A stretch of DNA of 64,000 nt from Ustulina deusta. Lineage: Eukaryota > Ascomycota > Sordariomycetes > Xylariales > Xylariaceae. Location: positions 1,410,960 through 1,474,959 of the forward strand of contig JAJNNX010000007.1 of NCBI GenBank assembly GCA_023159155.1. Direction: 5' to 3'. The position numbers and the translations under genes are program-made. The notes below the pieces were generated by a model. The model saw only the letters and a list, made by a program, of their open reading frames with translations, was not told the origin of the DNA and did not search any database. Shown piece by piece: positions 34,186-47,392 of this stretch (positions within the stretch are counted from its first letter, which is position 1; each line of letters opens with the position of its first letter).

Positions 34186-37100
34186 ATGCCCGACGATAAA
34201 GTGTTGCTCGCGTCTGCAGGCCTTGGCCTGGGGATTGTGGCTGCATTCTCACTTCCAGCGGTAGTATATCTTGTCAAACAGATAGGCAATCGAACCCCCA
34301 AGACCGACGGTTACGAGGACAAGGATGGCCAAAGCACCAAAGAGGCCATCGGTGCCTTTAGTACTAGGCTTCCCAAAACTTCAATATTGGCACTGTCGGT
34401 AACCGGACTTTGCATCTCTATCGCGATCGCCGTGCTTTCGACTTTGAGCCCCCGAGGTGAAGGAGATGGGTTGTTTCTGGAGAATTGGTTGGCCGTGCCG
34501 GGCTGGGTAAGAGAAATGTCACGGGTCGATTTCTACCAATAGGCTTACATGATTTGGCAGGCTCTTTTGGCTTTCCAGGCTATTTGCATCGCAGTCAGCC
34601 GAAACTCGGTACACGCATACAACCTGGGCATATATTCAATGGCTTCTTGTGTAACATTGACCGCTGTCTTGGCTATCCAGGACAACCGAATTGCCGTTCG
34701 TCTATGGAAGCACGATGGGTTCATTTTCGCGATTCGTCTCGCTGAGATCCTGACTGGCGTATGCCTGAGTTTTGCGAGCTTGACGATTCCTCGCCGACCT
34801 GACGTCTTCTATGAAGGCGAGCTTGTTGACCAACTCTATACAGTCTCAGCATGGAGCAGATACAATTACAGCTGGGTATCCGGCATACTAGGACAAGCGA
34901 CAAAGAAGAGGAACCTCGATATGTCCGATCTCCCGAGACCAAACCACTATGTGAGATCTAAAGACGCCGTAGCGGAGTGGGAAAGCCATGGGTTCAATCA
35001 TTCGCTATGGATCTCCGTCATCTTAGCGCACAAATGGGAGTTCGCAATACAATGGGCTTTAAGCTTGGTAGCCTCTGTACTGAACTTCGCACCGCAGTGG
35101 GTTGTACTACAGCTATTACATCTTCTCGAGCAACGGCAAGGCAATCAGCGTGTCGGTTACGAGGGCTGGATGTGGGCACTTGGGTTGATGGTGGTAATTA
35201 TTGTTCAGTCGTGGATTGAAACGCTTGTCTTTTGGCTTTCTTGGGCTGAAATATGCATACCTATTCGCGCTCAACTGTCAGCTCTCATTTTCCAGAAAGC
35301 AATGAGGCGCAAGGATGTGAAAGAGGCGGGCAAGAAAAAAGTATCAGCTTCCACGGACCCCACTGCGACTGGACCAGCGGGACAAGATGGCAGCACCAAA
35401 CAGCCCGACGTTGACGAGAGCGGTGACACCGAGACGGAGTTACTCAACAAGAACAAGCAGAGCACCGTGAACCTGATTGGCGTCGATGCTAAACGCGTTT
35501 CTGACTTCGCGAATTTCAATTGGATCTTCCCTTCGTCTCTCTTTAAGCTGATCGTCTCCCTGATTTTCCTCCTAGATCTGCTGGGCTGGAAAGCACTCGT
35601 TGCCGGCTTCGGTACTATGCTGGTGGTGACACCTATCAATATCTACTTCTCGAAGAAGTACTCGGATGCACAAGATAGGTTAATGCAGGTCCGTGACGAG
35701 AAGATGGGCGTTGTTTCCGAAGCTCTCCAAGGCATCCGACAGATTAAGTTCTCCGCCCTGGAGCCACAATGGGAAAATAAAATCGGGTTGGTCAGAGAGA
35801 GGGAGCTGAAATGCGTTTGGGATGCTTTCAGGTTCGATGTCATGCTTTTTGCCTGCTGGATCACGAGCCCGATTCTGCTTGCTGCGGTGTCTCTGGCCGT
35901 GTATGCTTCCATACATGGATCACTCACTCCTTCTGTCGCGTTTGTCAGTCTTAGTGTCTTCAAATCTCTTGAACTCACTTTATCCATCATACCTGAATTG
36001 ACGACTGATCTACTCGATGCCTGGGTGTCGTTAAAGCGGATCGACGTCTACTTGCGAGGTGCTGAAATCTCCAAGATTACGCAAGACGCCGATGAGATTT
36101 CGTTTAAGAATGCCTCGATTGCTTGGCCTTCTGATGCTGATCCGGCTAGCAGTGACGAAGATCCCGATCGCTTTGTCTTGCGACATATCAATGTCAATTT
36201 CCCAAAGGGGGAGCTATCTGTTATATCGGGCAAAACGGGCAGTGGAAAGTCTCTTATGCTCGCCGCTATTCTTGGGGAAGTTGACCTTCTATCTGGTACA
36301 ATTGCTAAACCCCAAGCGCCTCCGCTCCATGAGCGCTACGACAGTAAAGCGAATAAAGATAATTGGACCATCCCCGGCGCTGTTGCATACGTCGCTCAGA
36401 TCCCATGGATCGAAAACGCCACAGTCAAGGATAATATTTTATTCGGCCTGCCATACGATCCCTACAGATATGCGAAGACAATTGAAGTCTGTGCTTTAAC
36501 GAAAGATATCGAAATGTTCACTGATGGAGATGAAACCGAGATTGGTGCGAATGGAATCAACCTCAGTGGTGGCCAGAAATGGCGAATTACGTAAGTTCGA
36601 CTGGATTCATTGTTCCACTTGGCCACCGTAATCCGGCAGGAGAATGCTAACACGGACCACAGACTCGCACGAGCCATCTATTCCCGTGCCGGGATATTAG
36701 TGCTAGACGACATCTTCAGTGCTGTCGATGCTCATGTCGGTCGGCACATCTTCGAAAAATGTCTCAACGGTGAACTAGGAGTTGGACGAACTCGGATCTT
36801 GGTCACCCACCACGTTGCTCTATGCGAGTCACGGACGAAGTACTTGATAGAACTAGGAGACGGCGGTGTCCTGCACGCTGGCCTGGTATCAGAATTGGCA
36901 GAAATGGGAACTTTAGAACAAATTAGGAACCATGAGCAAGAAGAAGCAGAACATGTTCGAGATGAAGAAGAAATAACCGCGGTTAACTCCGAAGAGATAT
37001 CCCAAGTCGGCACGGAGGCTTCAGAAGAGCCTCTCACCAAAGTCCCCTCCCAGGCACATCAGCCTCGCAAATTCGTAGAGGAAGAAAAGAAAGAAGAAGG

Positions 37101-39054
37101 TGCGATTAAGTCGCGGGTCTACTCGACATACCTCAAGTACAGCGGTTCGTGGCCATTCTGGAGCGGGGCCGTCGCTCTGTTCCTCGTTGTTCAGGTCTTA
37201 ACCATTGGTCGCTCATGGTGGCTTCGCATCTGGACTAGCATATACGAAGACGAAAAGTCCAAGCTACCAGCAGACGCCCGTACATTTTCGTACCAATACA
37301 CCCTGCAACAGTCTGCCATGCACGCCATGGTCAAACCCACGTCCGTGGACTCGGGACACGGTATTAATTTCTACCTAGGCATCTACATTGCACTCTCTAT
37401 TGCCGCTGCGATTCTATCCACCTTTCGATGGTACTATATATTCACGGGCTCTATTCGTGCATCAAGGGAGCTCTTCGCCCGCCTCAACTTCATCGTCCTC
37501 CGGGCGCCCCTGAGATGGCTCGACACCGTCCCGGTTGGACGCGTTCTCAACCGATTTACCGCTGATTTCCATTCTGTCGATACACACCTCGCCTACGCTG
37601 TAGCCTTCGCCGCTAATGCTTTCCTCAACCTCCTCGGCGTCGTAGCCGCCGGCCTCTTCGTGTCGCCTGTCATCATTCTCCTAGCCTTTATTTTACTTGC
37701 CATTTCCGTCATGTTTGCCCGTCAATATCTCCACGCCGCCAGATCGGTCAAGAGAATGGAATCCATCGCTAAATCGCCCGTTTTCGAACAATTCGGATCC
37801 GCTCTCACAGGCGTGCTGTCGATCCGAGCTTTCCACAAGTCGCAGACATACATCGAGCGCATGTACCGCAGACTAGACGACTGGGCGGTCACATCATGGC
37901 ACCTGTGGCTCTTCAACCGCTGGATGGGCTGGCGCATGTCCGTCGTCGGCAGCTTCTTCGCGTCCTTCGTCGCCTTCTTCATCCTCCTCAGTCCCGATAT
38001 GGACTCTGCACTCGCGGGTTTTGCGCTCTCTTTCGCGCTCGAGTTCTCTGGGTACATCATGTGGACAATCCGGCACTACGCTAACGCTGAGCTCGAGATG
38101 AACGCAGCAGAGCGTATCGTGGAGTACACCGAACTGCCCACCGAGGATCTCGGCGGCGTGCGCCCCCCCGCCGCCTGGCCGACCGAAGGGCGGGTCGAAG
38201 TCAATGACCTGGTTGTCAGCTACGCGGCCGATCTCCCGCCCGTGCTGAAAGGCCTTAGCTTCTCCATCAACAGGAACGAGCGCGTCGGCGTCATCGGCCG
38301 CACTGGTGCAGGCAAGTCGTCGCTGACACTCGCCCTATTCCGCTTCGTCGAGGCGCGGTCGGGCAACATCCTAATCGACGGGGTGGACATCTCCAAGATC
38401 CGACTGCACGACCTGCGCAGCCGACTGGCCATCATCCCGCAGGATCCGGTACTCTTCAGCGGCACCGTGCGCTCGAACCTCGACCCCTTCGATAACCATA
38501 CGGACGCAGAGCTCTTCGACTCGTTGGCGCGAGTGCACCTGATCTCTGAGGCCGAGACATCGCCCGGCACGCCCGTATCCGCAACCCCGAGCGACGCAAG
38601 CAGGAAGAATACGAACATCTTCCGCGACTTGTCGAGCACCATCTCGGAAGGCGGGTTGAACTTGTCACAAGGCCAACGCCAGCTCCTCTGTCTCGCGCGG
38701 GCCATCGTCTCTCGGCCTAAGGTAATGGTTCTAGACGAGGCGACGTCGGCGGTCGACATGGCGACCGACGCGCTGATCCAGAGGTCGATCCGCGAGGAAT
38801 TCGGCGACAGCACGCTGGTCGTCATCGCACACCGACTGAGCACCATCGCGGACTTCGACCGCATCCTCGTCCTCAGCGACGGCCAGGTGGCGGAATACGG
38901 GACGCCGAGGGAGCTGTGGGAGGCCGGCGAGGATGACCAGGACGGGGAAAAGGGTATCTTCCGCGCCATGTGCGAGCAGAGCGGCGAGCCGGAAGTATTA
39001 AGGCGGATCGTATATGGCGAAGATACCACGGCTACTCTTGCTCATGGTGCATAA
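34186..39054 (+). CDS. Full-length ABCC-type (MRP/Ycf1-like) ABC transporter
   Basis: Three exons, 34186-34506, 34561-36590 and 36663-39054, give 1580 residues; frames join cleanly across introns of 54 and 72 nt. The start is the ATG in CACCATGCC. Order of parts: an N-terminal hydrophobic region resembling a TMD0 (several spans within about 1-220), TMD1, NBD1, an acidic linker rich in Glu (about 870-930), TMD2, NBD2. NBD1 has Walker A GKTGSGKS at about 664, signature LSGGQ at about 775 and Walker B ILVLDD just after intron 2, with Asp in place of the catalytic Glu. NBD2 has GRTGAGKS at about 1329, LSQGQ at about 1451 and VMVLDE with Glu near 1476. One degenerate and one competent site is the normal ABCC asymmetry. 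The protein would export conjugates or xenobiotics across the plasma or vacuolar membrane; the substrate cannot be told and no biosynthetic genes sit beside it. Confidence 0.95.
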
Positions 39055-40138
39055 AAGTATGCACGCTCTTCTTTGGGGTTAATCTCCTTTTCCTCTTCCT
39101 TTCTCCCTCTCTCACTCTAAGCCTCTCTCTCTCTCTCTCTCTTATAAATTTTTTTTATAATTTTCTTTTTATATTTTCATCTATTTTTTATTTATTTAAA
39201 ATCTTTTTTTGTTTTGTTTTGTTTCAGCCTTTCAAGCATGGGCAGGCGGGCAGGCGGGCAGTCAGTCAGATTTCAAGCATTGGGATGAAAAAGCTGGTTA
39301 AGATCTCGAATGCTTAATACAAGGCAAAGGGGGAACACGGCGGAACGGTGTGTAAATTACTTAGTGCTAATAATTAAGAACAACTGCATCAAAAGGCATT
39401 TTCGTTGACAAAGTAGGAAAGGCACGAACTTTTATTCAGAGCACTCTATCTAGGGTGGCAGAAAGACTAAACTGACCATCTCAGAATAACAAACCTAGCA
39501 GCAGCATCATCCGTCCTCGATGGTCCTTCCGTCTCATCTCGCCTTGATTGTGTTCGCCTTGGTGTAGTCCCGTGTGTTTGTTGAACTTGCCGTACTATCC
39601 GTCAGATTGTGGTGGTCCGCCGAATGTGATTTGGCACTCCACCAAATCTGGTTCCGTTCCTGCTATATCGTACATTGAAAGCTATTGAGTTTGCTAGCTC
39701 GTATAGGAGAAAGATGAGCCTCATGGTAGTTGCTATCTTAATAGTCTTTGATTTCTTTCTCTCTAAAGTTTGGCATCGGAGCCGCTTGTTTGAAGGTACG
39801 CGGTTAGCTAAAGCATTAATAACGGCCGACCAGGATAGATCTTACACCAGTGCGTTCGATGCTTTCTCGACTTTGGCAAGATCTCGGCATTGCTGGCACT
39901 CAAGGGGCTGAGATACGTTCTTGTTGCCGACAGCAGCAGCACCGAGCAAAGTACTTAAAGCCTCCAAACGGCAGTTCTCCAATCGTGCGGAAATCATCTC
40001 CGAATGACTAGGATCCTTCCTACATGTGAGGCCTACCCCCGATTGCCCCCCAGGAGAAAAAGACCAAAAGGTGCTCTTCCATTGGCACTCGTGCTTTGGT
40101 AAGCCTGCCTTTTCAAGAACTCTGTCGAAACTGAGCTC
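39055..40138. other. Convergent intergenic region, no supported gene
   Basis: It begins with a pyrimidine-rich 3' flank including a CT run at 39122-39142 and T-rich tracts to about 39230, then a GGCGGGCA duplication near 39242-39260. No gene is supported. Confidence 0.6.
39122..39142. repeat. CT dinucleotide microsatellite
   Basis: About ten consecutive CT units in the 3' flank of the ABC transporter gene. Confidence 0.9.
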
Positions 40139-41458
40139 CTAGCCACAATCAAGACAATGCTCATTGCAGGGTGACGGTTCTATGAGTCGCTTGCAACTAG
40201 CCCCGGGACATATCATGTGTACCGAAGGATAGTGATAGGCCTCCGTCGGGCAGTGCGGACATGCTCGATCTTCCGCCTTCATAGCTACCTCACACATTTT
40301 TGTTATGTGATCCGACTCGAGACAATAGTGACAAATCTTGGGGCACCAGTTTACGCTGTGATCCCCATTATTGCTTTGCACAAGTTCGCAGTACCAGCAT
40401 TCTGTACGGCACTCCCCGCGGCTGTGGCGTGGATATTTGGAACAGCAACACGTCTTATCTCTGTGCTCGCAAAACCAGGTTTGATGACTGTAACTCCCAC
40501 AAAAACCGCAGTCGCTAGAACATTGATAGACCGAATGATCGGGCGATTGGCAGTTATCGCATGGATGCTCAGCGCGGTCGATTTCGTGATCTTCGATTGT
40601 CCAACGCTGATCCCTTAAGATGCTCACAGCTCGGCCTAGCAATTGATTCATTCGCGCAGGCTCGACCGAATTACCGACCTTGTCCTGCATTACAGACCAA
40701 GAGTAATATCTGTTAATTTGCGCTGATTGCCTAGAAAACGTCGATGAGTACGGCAGAGCGACGACGTTGTCGCCTCGATATGGCGAGTCGGCCCGATTAA
40801 GTTCTAGTAGCACAACCCGTCCCAAGTGTAGCGAACATTTGACCGGCCCTTTGTTTCCGCGATTTAGTATGAGGTATTTAAAATCTTCCTCTTGTCGACG
40901 ATGTGGGCAATGGTCGTAAGTATGCTGGAGACTGTCACATTTGCAGCACGCTTCCATCCAGCCACTCTTCCCGACTTTGATGCAAACGGCTGCCTTATGG
41001 CCATCGCCACCACAATTGCCACATAGGCTCGGGTCAGTTTCCTGAATGTCGTTTGCCGTTTCGTTCTCCGGTAGATGATGATCTGGTGATTGACAGTTGT
41101 CATCCTCGACATTTATGCGCTGTCTTTTTCTTGGACCTTTGTGCACATCAGAAAGAAACAGTGTGAGCTCCACCTGACTTGAAGAGTCGGACGGCTTCCA
41201 CCCCAATAGCCCGCCAAGGTATCCGGAGAGCCGCGCTTCTCCCGGGAAATGAACGGGTTCGAGAACTGCGACTGTTGCTCTGATCCTATTATCGTATGCT
41301 TTGGCGCGAGCAGAAACAACGTCCCACGTGTCAACGAACGTAACTTAGTGTCCTTTGCGGGCTTGGCTATTGCTCTTATCTGGCGTGGATGGACTGCTTT
41401 GATTGATAGCCGTGCTATGCTCGCACCCGCCACTTTTTTTGCCTGGCATGGTTGCCAT
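40139..41458 (-). CDS. Multi-zinc-knuckle (CCHC) protein, with a stop codon or cryptic intron near the 5' end
   Basis: The coding frame on the minus strand is continuous from about 41343 to the TAG at 40139. It carries at least five C-x2-C-x4-H-x4-C zinc knuckles: CGNCGGDGHKAAVC, CCKCDSLQHTYDHC, CDNCQSPDHSVYQC, CGFCGSYSHQTWFC and CHYCLESDHITKMC, plus looser Cys/His sets at the C-terminus. A basic PRKRQR motif sits before them. Such proteins bind single-stranded RNA or DNA; no Gag, protease or reverse transcriptase is present, so a host gene is likelier than a retroelement. Upstream, the same frame continues to ATGs at 41449/41458 but is broken by TAA at 41345-41347. A weak intron 41433-41344 (GTGGCG to AAG) would remove it and keep phase, giving 409 residues. 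Otherwise the gene is nonsense-mutated or starts downstream. The knuckle region is certain; the start is not. Confidence 0.7.
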
Positions 41459-44400
41459 GTCGGTCACGATGGAATCGAATGGGATTTTAGGGCTTCTTGT
41501 TGTGCTTACAGGCACGATGGCTGCAGAGGAAGTGACTAGCTGTTGTGCCGGCGCAATTGTGATGAATGTGGTTGCGGCGAATGGTGTGATGGTGCTGGAT
41601 AGTAGGATTGGCAGGAACAGTAAGTGCAGTTGGAGGTCGAAGGAGAATAAGATGGAGATGGTGAATAGAGTGGAAGCAACAGAGGTGGGAGATCGAGGTA
41701 GATACAAGGAAAGCACTGAAGTATCTTATACTCTAGCCCATACTTTGAAGGTATGTGTGTGCCTACTTAAGGAAGGCACCTAGTACGTTAGTATATGCTA
41801 CTTAGAGATAGCAACTAATTACCTGCTATAACGTGACCTAGGTAAGTACCTAACTAAGGGGCTGCTGCTACCGGTTGTTAAAGCAAAGACACGGTGCATG
41901 GAGTCCTTGAACCGGAATCCTGGGGTGCATTGGGATTAATAACATGGAAACCAGAAGTCTGGACTAATTTCCCCTCTCTTGCCATCTTTCACACACGTTT
42001 ACTATGTCCCACTGAGTCACTACTTCATTAAAATACGCGTTGCTATTAGAGTTAGTAAGGGCATAGAGGCTGCATTGACGATAGTCTTGGATTATGATGG
42101 CCCTTTTGTCATTTTTATATCGGCGTCCTAGAAGAGTCCTAGAAGAGCTATTGTCTGGTTTAATTAACATCTGTCTTCTAAATACCTGCCATGGTTATTA
42201 ACTTGCCTTTGCTAACCAAAAACTGCCTGTGGTGAAGTGCTAAAAATATCTGCTCCTTAGATCCATGTTAGTGATATTATAAAAAAAGATATCACTCCTA
42301 AAAAAATTACTAGAGATGTTGTTAATAATACCTAAGGTAAATAGTGAGCGGTTATAAACTAGTTATATCATAAAAAAGATTAATATTTTATATATTAAAA
42401 AAAAACAAAAAAACTGCGAATTAGGTTGATAGACTTGTTGAGCTATTATAATGACGGCTTTTTTATATGTTCCTTTTTCTCATATATTTTCTAGGAGCCC
42501 GAAATCCCTTCATGGAAATTCCACTTTGCCATCATTAAATCTACTAATTAAAATCCATACAACAGCGCGATGTGAACCCTGAAGTTGGTAAGTGAGCCAC
42601 AATACCACCCAAAAGGGAATTAGCGTGTGGCAGAGAGTGCTGGTGGCTGTTAAGTGTTCGTGACAAATGGAAAGCCTAACCGAAATAGGGGGATAGGCAC
42701 GCCCGTACGGGTTAAACACCCCGAAGTTTTGAATAGTAAAACTGGAGAAGATAGGAAGATAACTTTGCAGCATCAACATTACTAACCAACCTAAATTACC
42801 ATTAGCAGCCCGCAAGTTGCGTCTAAGCAACTTGGTGGCTATAATAAGGCGATATACCTAATGCGCGTTTGCAGCCAAACCCACTGCTCTGGTCGTGTTC
42901 AATCCAACGGTCGGTTTTAACGGCCTAGGGACGTCAATACAAGCCGATACAACTCTGCAAATGAAATATTAGTATCGCCATGGAGCTGGAAACGAAGCAT
43001 CAGTCGGCTCATTTCTAGAATATTCTCCTGCTAGCTCGGCAATGGACAAAAGGGTGGATATACCTCGTTGTCTTGAATCTCGTTTGCAACTCCCACGCGC
43101 TCGATAGACTAAAGTGTAATAGCATGGCAATTGGCACTCGGCGATTCACTAACACTAGTTTGGGCTCGAATGGCATTAGATTCATCAGCTTTTGAGGCCC
43201 ATGCCGACGGACGACCGCAGCTTTCACCCAAATTGTTTGCTCGTGCAGATGCATCGGAGTTTGTTCCTATCTTGTACTATTGAAACCGGAAAGAAGACTG
43301 TCGAAGTGCAACCCGACCTGTACCAACTCCCGTCTCGCTCGAATCATGCGTGCTTCCCAGAGCGACGCGATCTGTTTCGATTAGAAAAAATTCGACGGAA
43401 ATATCAAGAATGTCAGCCTCATACGGATGGGTAGCGCCTATAGGAATGCTGCGGCGATTGTTCTCTGGATAGGTGCGTGTGAAGCCCCAACGATGCGCAT
43501 GCGGTCGGCCACGAGTCGACTCTTAACTCGCGTCCACGTCCCCTCAATTGGCAGATGACATCTATGGTAGGCCATAATGGTCCCACATTTGGATCACTTA
43601 AAGGGTTCATACCTGCTAGACTTGGTACTGCTGTGTGGGTACTTACTTCAGGCTTCATTGACTTGGAGAGGGTTTACTGGTCTGCGGCGGATGTAGTAGT
43701 GTAGGCTCGGGCAGCCTCCTGAAATGGTGCCACAGTGCGTTGACACGTTTTATGCCATGGCCGTGGGGGTAACACAAATAGACGCTTTCCAAGGTAGCTC
43801 ATACACAATCCTATGTTTTCAGGGAACTTATGTTGGTTGCAGTCTCGTGTGAGCAGAGTGCGGTCTTGGAAGCGATTTTTTGGTCATGAACCATACCACG
43901 ATGGCACTTAGCAACATCCCTGATATTCAGCAAATATGCCATCCTCGCCCGGTGCAATGGGTGGCGAAGCCTGACCAGGCCTAAGAGCCTGAGATATTTG
44001 GGCACAATAGAGAGAGACGTGGCAAGCGTTATAGAGACTAACAACTGCGGGGATATTGTCGAGGACCATCCGTGGTGCCAAACAACTATGCTCTTTGCTT
44101 TGATCCCTCCCGCGATCCTAAATCACTTGTCGGCACATTGCGACCTACACATAACGAGCATTAACTTCACTAGTCTGGTGAGAACTAGTATGTCGTTGGT
44201 TTGACTGAGCTGGCAAAGGTTTGTAGGTGTGTTAGCGACGTGGGGATACGTACGCCAATGTTGTAATATTCCATGTCCCATCATTTAAACATGGGGCGAC
44301 CAAACGGAAGTGAGGGGCTTTTGCGACAATCGGTTATCTGCTGCACTGGTATGCGTCTCATTCGGGAAGAATAACCAGAGCCGTCGCCGATTTGTTTGTC

Positions 44401-44863
44401 AAGTTAATTCGGTACGAGATCGATGTGTGAGTTGAGCCAACCTTGGCTTTGGAACGAGGGTGCCAGGCCGGACCCGGCCTGCGTGTGATACCCGACGGAC
44501 GTGGACCGACTGCGAAGCAATCTATTGCAGTGTGCGATTACCCACGAAGCCGTTATTCAATCTTATGCCCAACTCCTACCATCAAACCAGGGCGAAATAT
44601 ATTAATTAGAGCAACACAAGGTTACCTGCATACCACACCACACCATCTGTTAACGCCCTTGCCAAGAATGATAGCCGCGATCTGCGATGCGTCCGCTGAG
44701 AATCAAACAAATAGAAACAATAGAAGTACATATCAAGATTAGTACAAAAACTCGGAGGACCCCATCATGAATAGCAACAACAACAACAACAACAACTTTG
44801 CGCATCTCTCTAATTTAGCCCAAGCTATTCACGGACTTAACTCAATAATATTACGCACGTATT
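41459..44863. other. Intergenic region with a small AT-rich island
   Basis: An AT-rich island at about 42170-42490 may be a mutated repeat fragment. A TACCTAGGTAAGTACC-type motif lies near 41838-41850 and an AAC run at about 44775-44796. Frames of 70-106 codons on both strands here have no family features and were not accepted. Confidence 0.55.
42170..42490. repeat. AT-rich island, possible RIP-degraded repeat fragment
   Basis: The A+T content rises sharply relative to both flanks, with poly-A runs and almost no CpG. It looks like a small version of the AT-rich subtelomeric block, but no terminal repeats or copies elsewhere in the window were found. Confidence 0.4.
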
Positions 44864-46415
44864 ATGACTGCCATGGTAGGCACACAGGAGGCGGGCACAC
44901 AGGAGGTCACGGACTTCTTTAAACTCCTCGGCGCCCTGGCAAGTCATTCATCAACAACTTTGATTGAGAAAGCTCTTAACGAGAGCAAAGAGCTGAAGAC
45001 GACACTAGAGGCTACTGTTAAACACAAAGAACAGGACTTCGACACATTCTCTCGAGGGATGACGAAGCTCCAGAATGAGCTTGACAAAGCCGTTGAAACG
45101 TCGAAGCAGGCCGTTGCTCAGACGGAAGACGCCAAAACGAAAGCGGCCGACCTCACAGCCAAAATCGATGGCGCCAAAAAAACAATAGCTGAGAAAGACC
45201 AGAAATTGGGTGAAGACGCCTCAACAATCACTACGTTGCAAGGTAACGTAGACGCGCTTCAGGGAGATGTCAAGAAACTCGGCAACGCGATTAAGGAACA
45301 AGAGGAACAACAAGTCAAGGACAACACACGCATCAAGGAGCTTCAGGGGAAGCTCGAAACGACGAACGCTGATCTTCAAAGCACGAGAAATGAATTGAAA
45401 GAGCTGAAAGATCTTTCTTGCGAGGTGGTTGATAAATCGAAGGAGTTCGTGTACGTCTCGTGTCACCCCTTTTCACGTATATTCGATTGGGAATAAACGC
45501 TAACGAGGTATCACTAGCTCGATGGAGATCGATAAGATCTACTCGTATGCCAAGGTCGTAGCCCTGAAGTACTTGATTGCGGACCTGTCAGATGAGGTTC
45601 TTGGGAATACACATCTTTTTGAGACCATTAGCAAGCTAGTTAGACCAATCCCACTGCCCCCGTCTAACTCTGTTCCTGCGAAAAAGGCCAGAATTGCGGC
45701 GTTTTTGGCCCGACTGGGTTTTAGGCTAGCGGACCAAATCTTTGTCCCTTTCTACCTCTTACCTGATGAGAATCAGTACCTACCAGAAGGTATTGACACT
45801 ATCACTGTGATGTTGTCAAACCTGTCGCATACAGATCCCAAGAGGGAGCGACACCTTCGCAGTATACTCCTGGCAATTTCTCCCGAGGAACAGAGGAGGA
45901 TTGCATATGAAAGAGCGGATGATATCGCAGACGAGGTTTTTTACCTTCTAGGTGAATTAGTCAGAGAAGACCAGAAGGAGCCCTTTGAGCATGATATCAA
46001 GAAGCTTTGTCGACTGGCCGTCGACAGCTGGGAGACCCTGCGGCCGCTCAAAGAAAAAGTCGAGCCGTTTACAGAGACGGAGGAGGATTCGGAGAAATAC
46101 TGGCTCCCTGCAGAGTTGGACGGTGGGAGCCCGGCCAAGAAGCCACAGGCGAACGGGCTAGGCTCCAAGCCTTCCTTGCATTCACTGAAGTCAGCAAAGG
46201 GAGTTGTCCTGGTGTGGCCGGGATTTTCGTACGGCAAGGAAGTTCTGAAGCAGGGCTTTATGCTTCTTGAATCTCAAGTTGAGAAGGCGAATGAAGAAGC
46301 ACGGCCGCCGAAACGAATCCCTCGGACTATGCAAAGAGCGGCTACCGGTCCCCTAGTGCAGCCACCGCGACGTTCCATAACTCGGAAGTCGAAGATTTTA
46401 CAGTCTTCGGATTGA
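44864..46415 (+). CDS. Coiled-coil protein of unknown function
   Basis: Two exons, 44864-45450 and 45518-46415, give 494 residues; the intron starts GTACGT, has the branch-like GCTAAC and ends TAG, and the frame continues as EFVSMEIDK. Residues about 35-190 are a long Lys/Glu/Gln-rich heptad-like coiled coil with many Thr and Ala. The second half is a predicted helical globular region (SYAKVVALKYLIADLSDEV, then RIAAFLARLGFRLADQI and a VFYLLGELVRED segment), ending in a basic Arg/Lys/Pro tail with SITRKSK. There is no signal peptide or membrane segment. I do not recognise a family with confidence. The even codon use and the clean intron argue for a real, expressed gene. It sits alone between the zinc-knuckle gene and the DUF8021 gene. 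Confidence 0.8.
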
Positions 46416-47392
46416 CTGTGCATAGGCACCGCCGTTCTTTCGCTGGCTGCGCTTGTCAAGCACAGGCGTGTACGGTTACTCCAAAGGAGACAACTATTGC
46501 ACCTACAGCGCCTTGTTGAACAGAAGCCTCGGGCTCGGGTTGGCTATAAGAAAGGTCACTGATTCAGCGTTTACATGTACAACTTTTGGCGAACATAATG
46601 ATGGCTATTTTGTCTTAGGTGGTGTCAGATTGCAGGTAGTCAGTTATCGTATGCTTCAGGATATCCTAAAAGAATTTCATTTTCCCTCCCCTTTCCAAAC
46701 CGGCATCGTCAGATCTATTGGGTGAAGTTGTATGCATGTTTATTCTGCTTTTGGATAATATAATTTTTGACAAAGGCACTGATATCATCGCCCCACTTTC
46801 TCTATTTTGCTGAACCAACAGGCACGGCTCTTTTTACGCTGGGAAGAAGCTGGAATTCTACAAAACAGGGGAAGCTTCAGGGATTGAAAGTAATATGACT
46901 GGACATCAAGTCCTTGTAGTGGATGTACACGGAGTACATCTTGCCATGTTGTGGCATAGTGACACGTGTGGCTCACCCTTTCGCATCCAGCCTCTACTCT
47001 TGATCGCCGATCTTAGCCGATCTTCACGTCCCGGCTGAACTCGGCATCAAAGAGAGAGATAAAAACAAACCTTCTATTTGGCTGGTATTAAACTCAGTGG
47101 CTTGCTCGAGTGCCCAACGGCTTATTTCCCTTCTCGATTGAGGCACGACTAACTCGCTTTCGACCCGTCCTCTCAGTTCCTTCGATGGCAACGGCCGACA
47201 GAGACAGACACTATTACAAGAATACTCAGACAACCTACAACATCACACACTGACCTAAGCACACCGGCCCCAAAACTCATAAGAGGCCTGGGCGGAACAC
47301 TAAAGCAGAAGTATAAGGGAGACTGTAAAACATCTCAATCATCCTGCTGATTTGAAAGACATCTCGATGACACTATTGTGCCAACGAATGCC
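46416..47392. other. Convergent intergenic region, no supported gene
   Basis: A 90-codon frame at 46453-46725 follows directly after the coiled-coil gene, but it has no family features and lies in a 3' flank. Nothing else is seen. Confidence 0.6.

Noticed and set aside
42510..42830. 106-codon minus-strand frame next to the AT-rich island
   Set aside because: Hydrophobic but irregular, with no family pattern; not supported by context.
43192..43434. 80-codon plus-strand frame
   Set aside because: Slightly protein-like ending (RLEKIRRKYQEC) but no start, no continuation and no recognised family.
43811..44044. 77-codon minus-strand frame with a hydrophobic start
   Set aside because: No family features, and no joinable exon on either side.
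46453..46725. 90-codon frame just after the coiled-coil gene
   Set aside because: Starts at a non-standard codon in a 3' flank; no domain or conservation cue.
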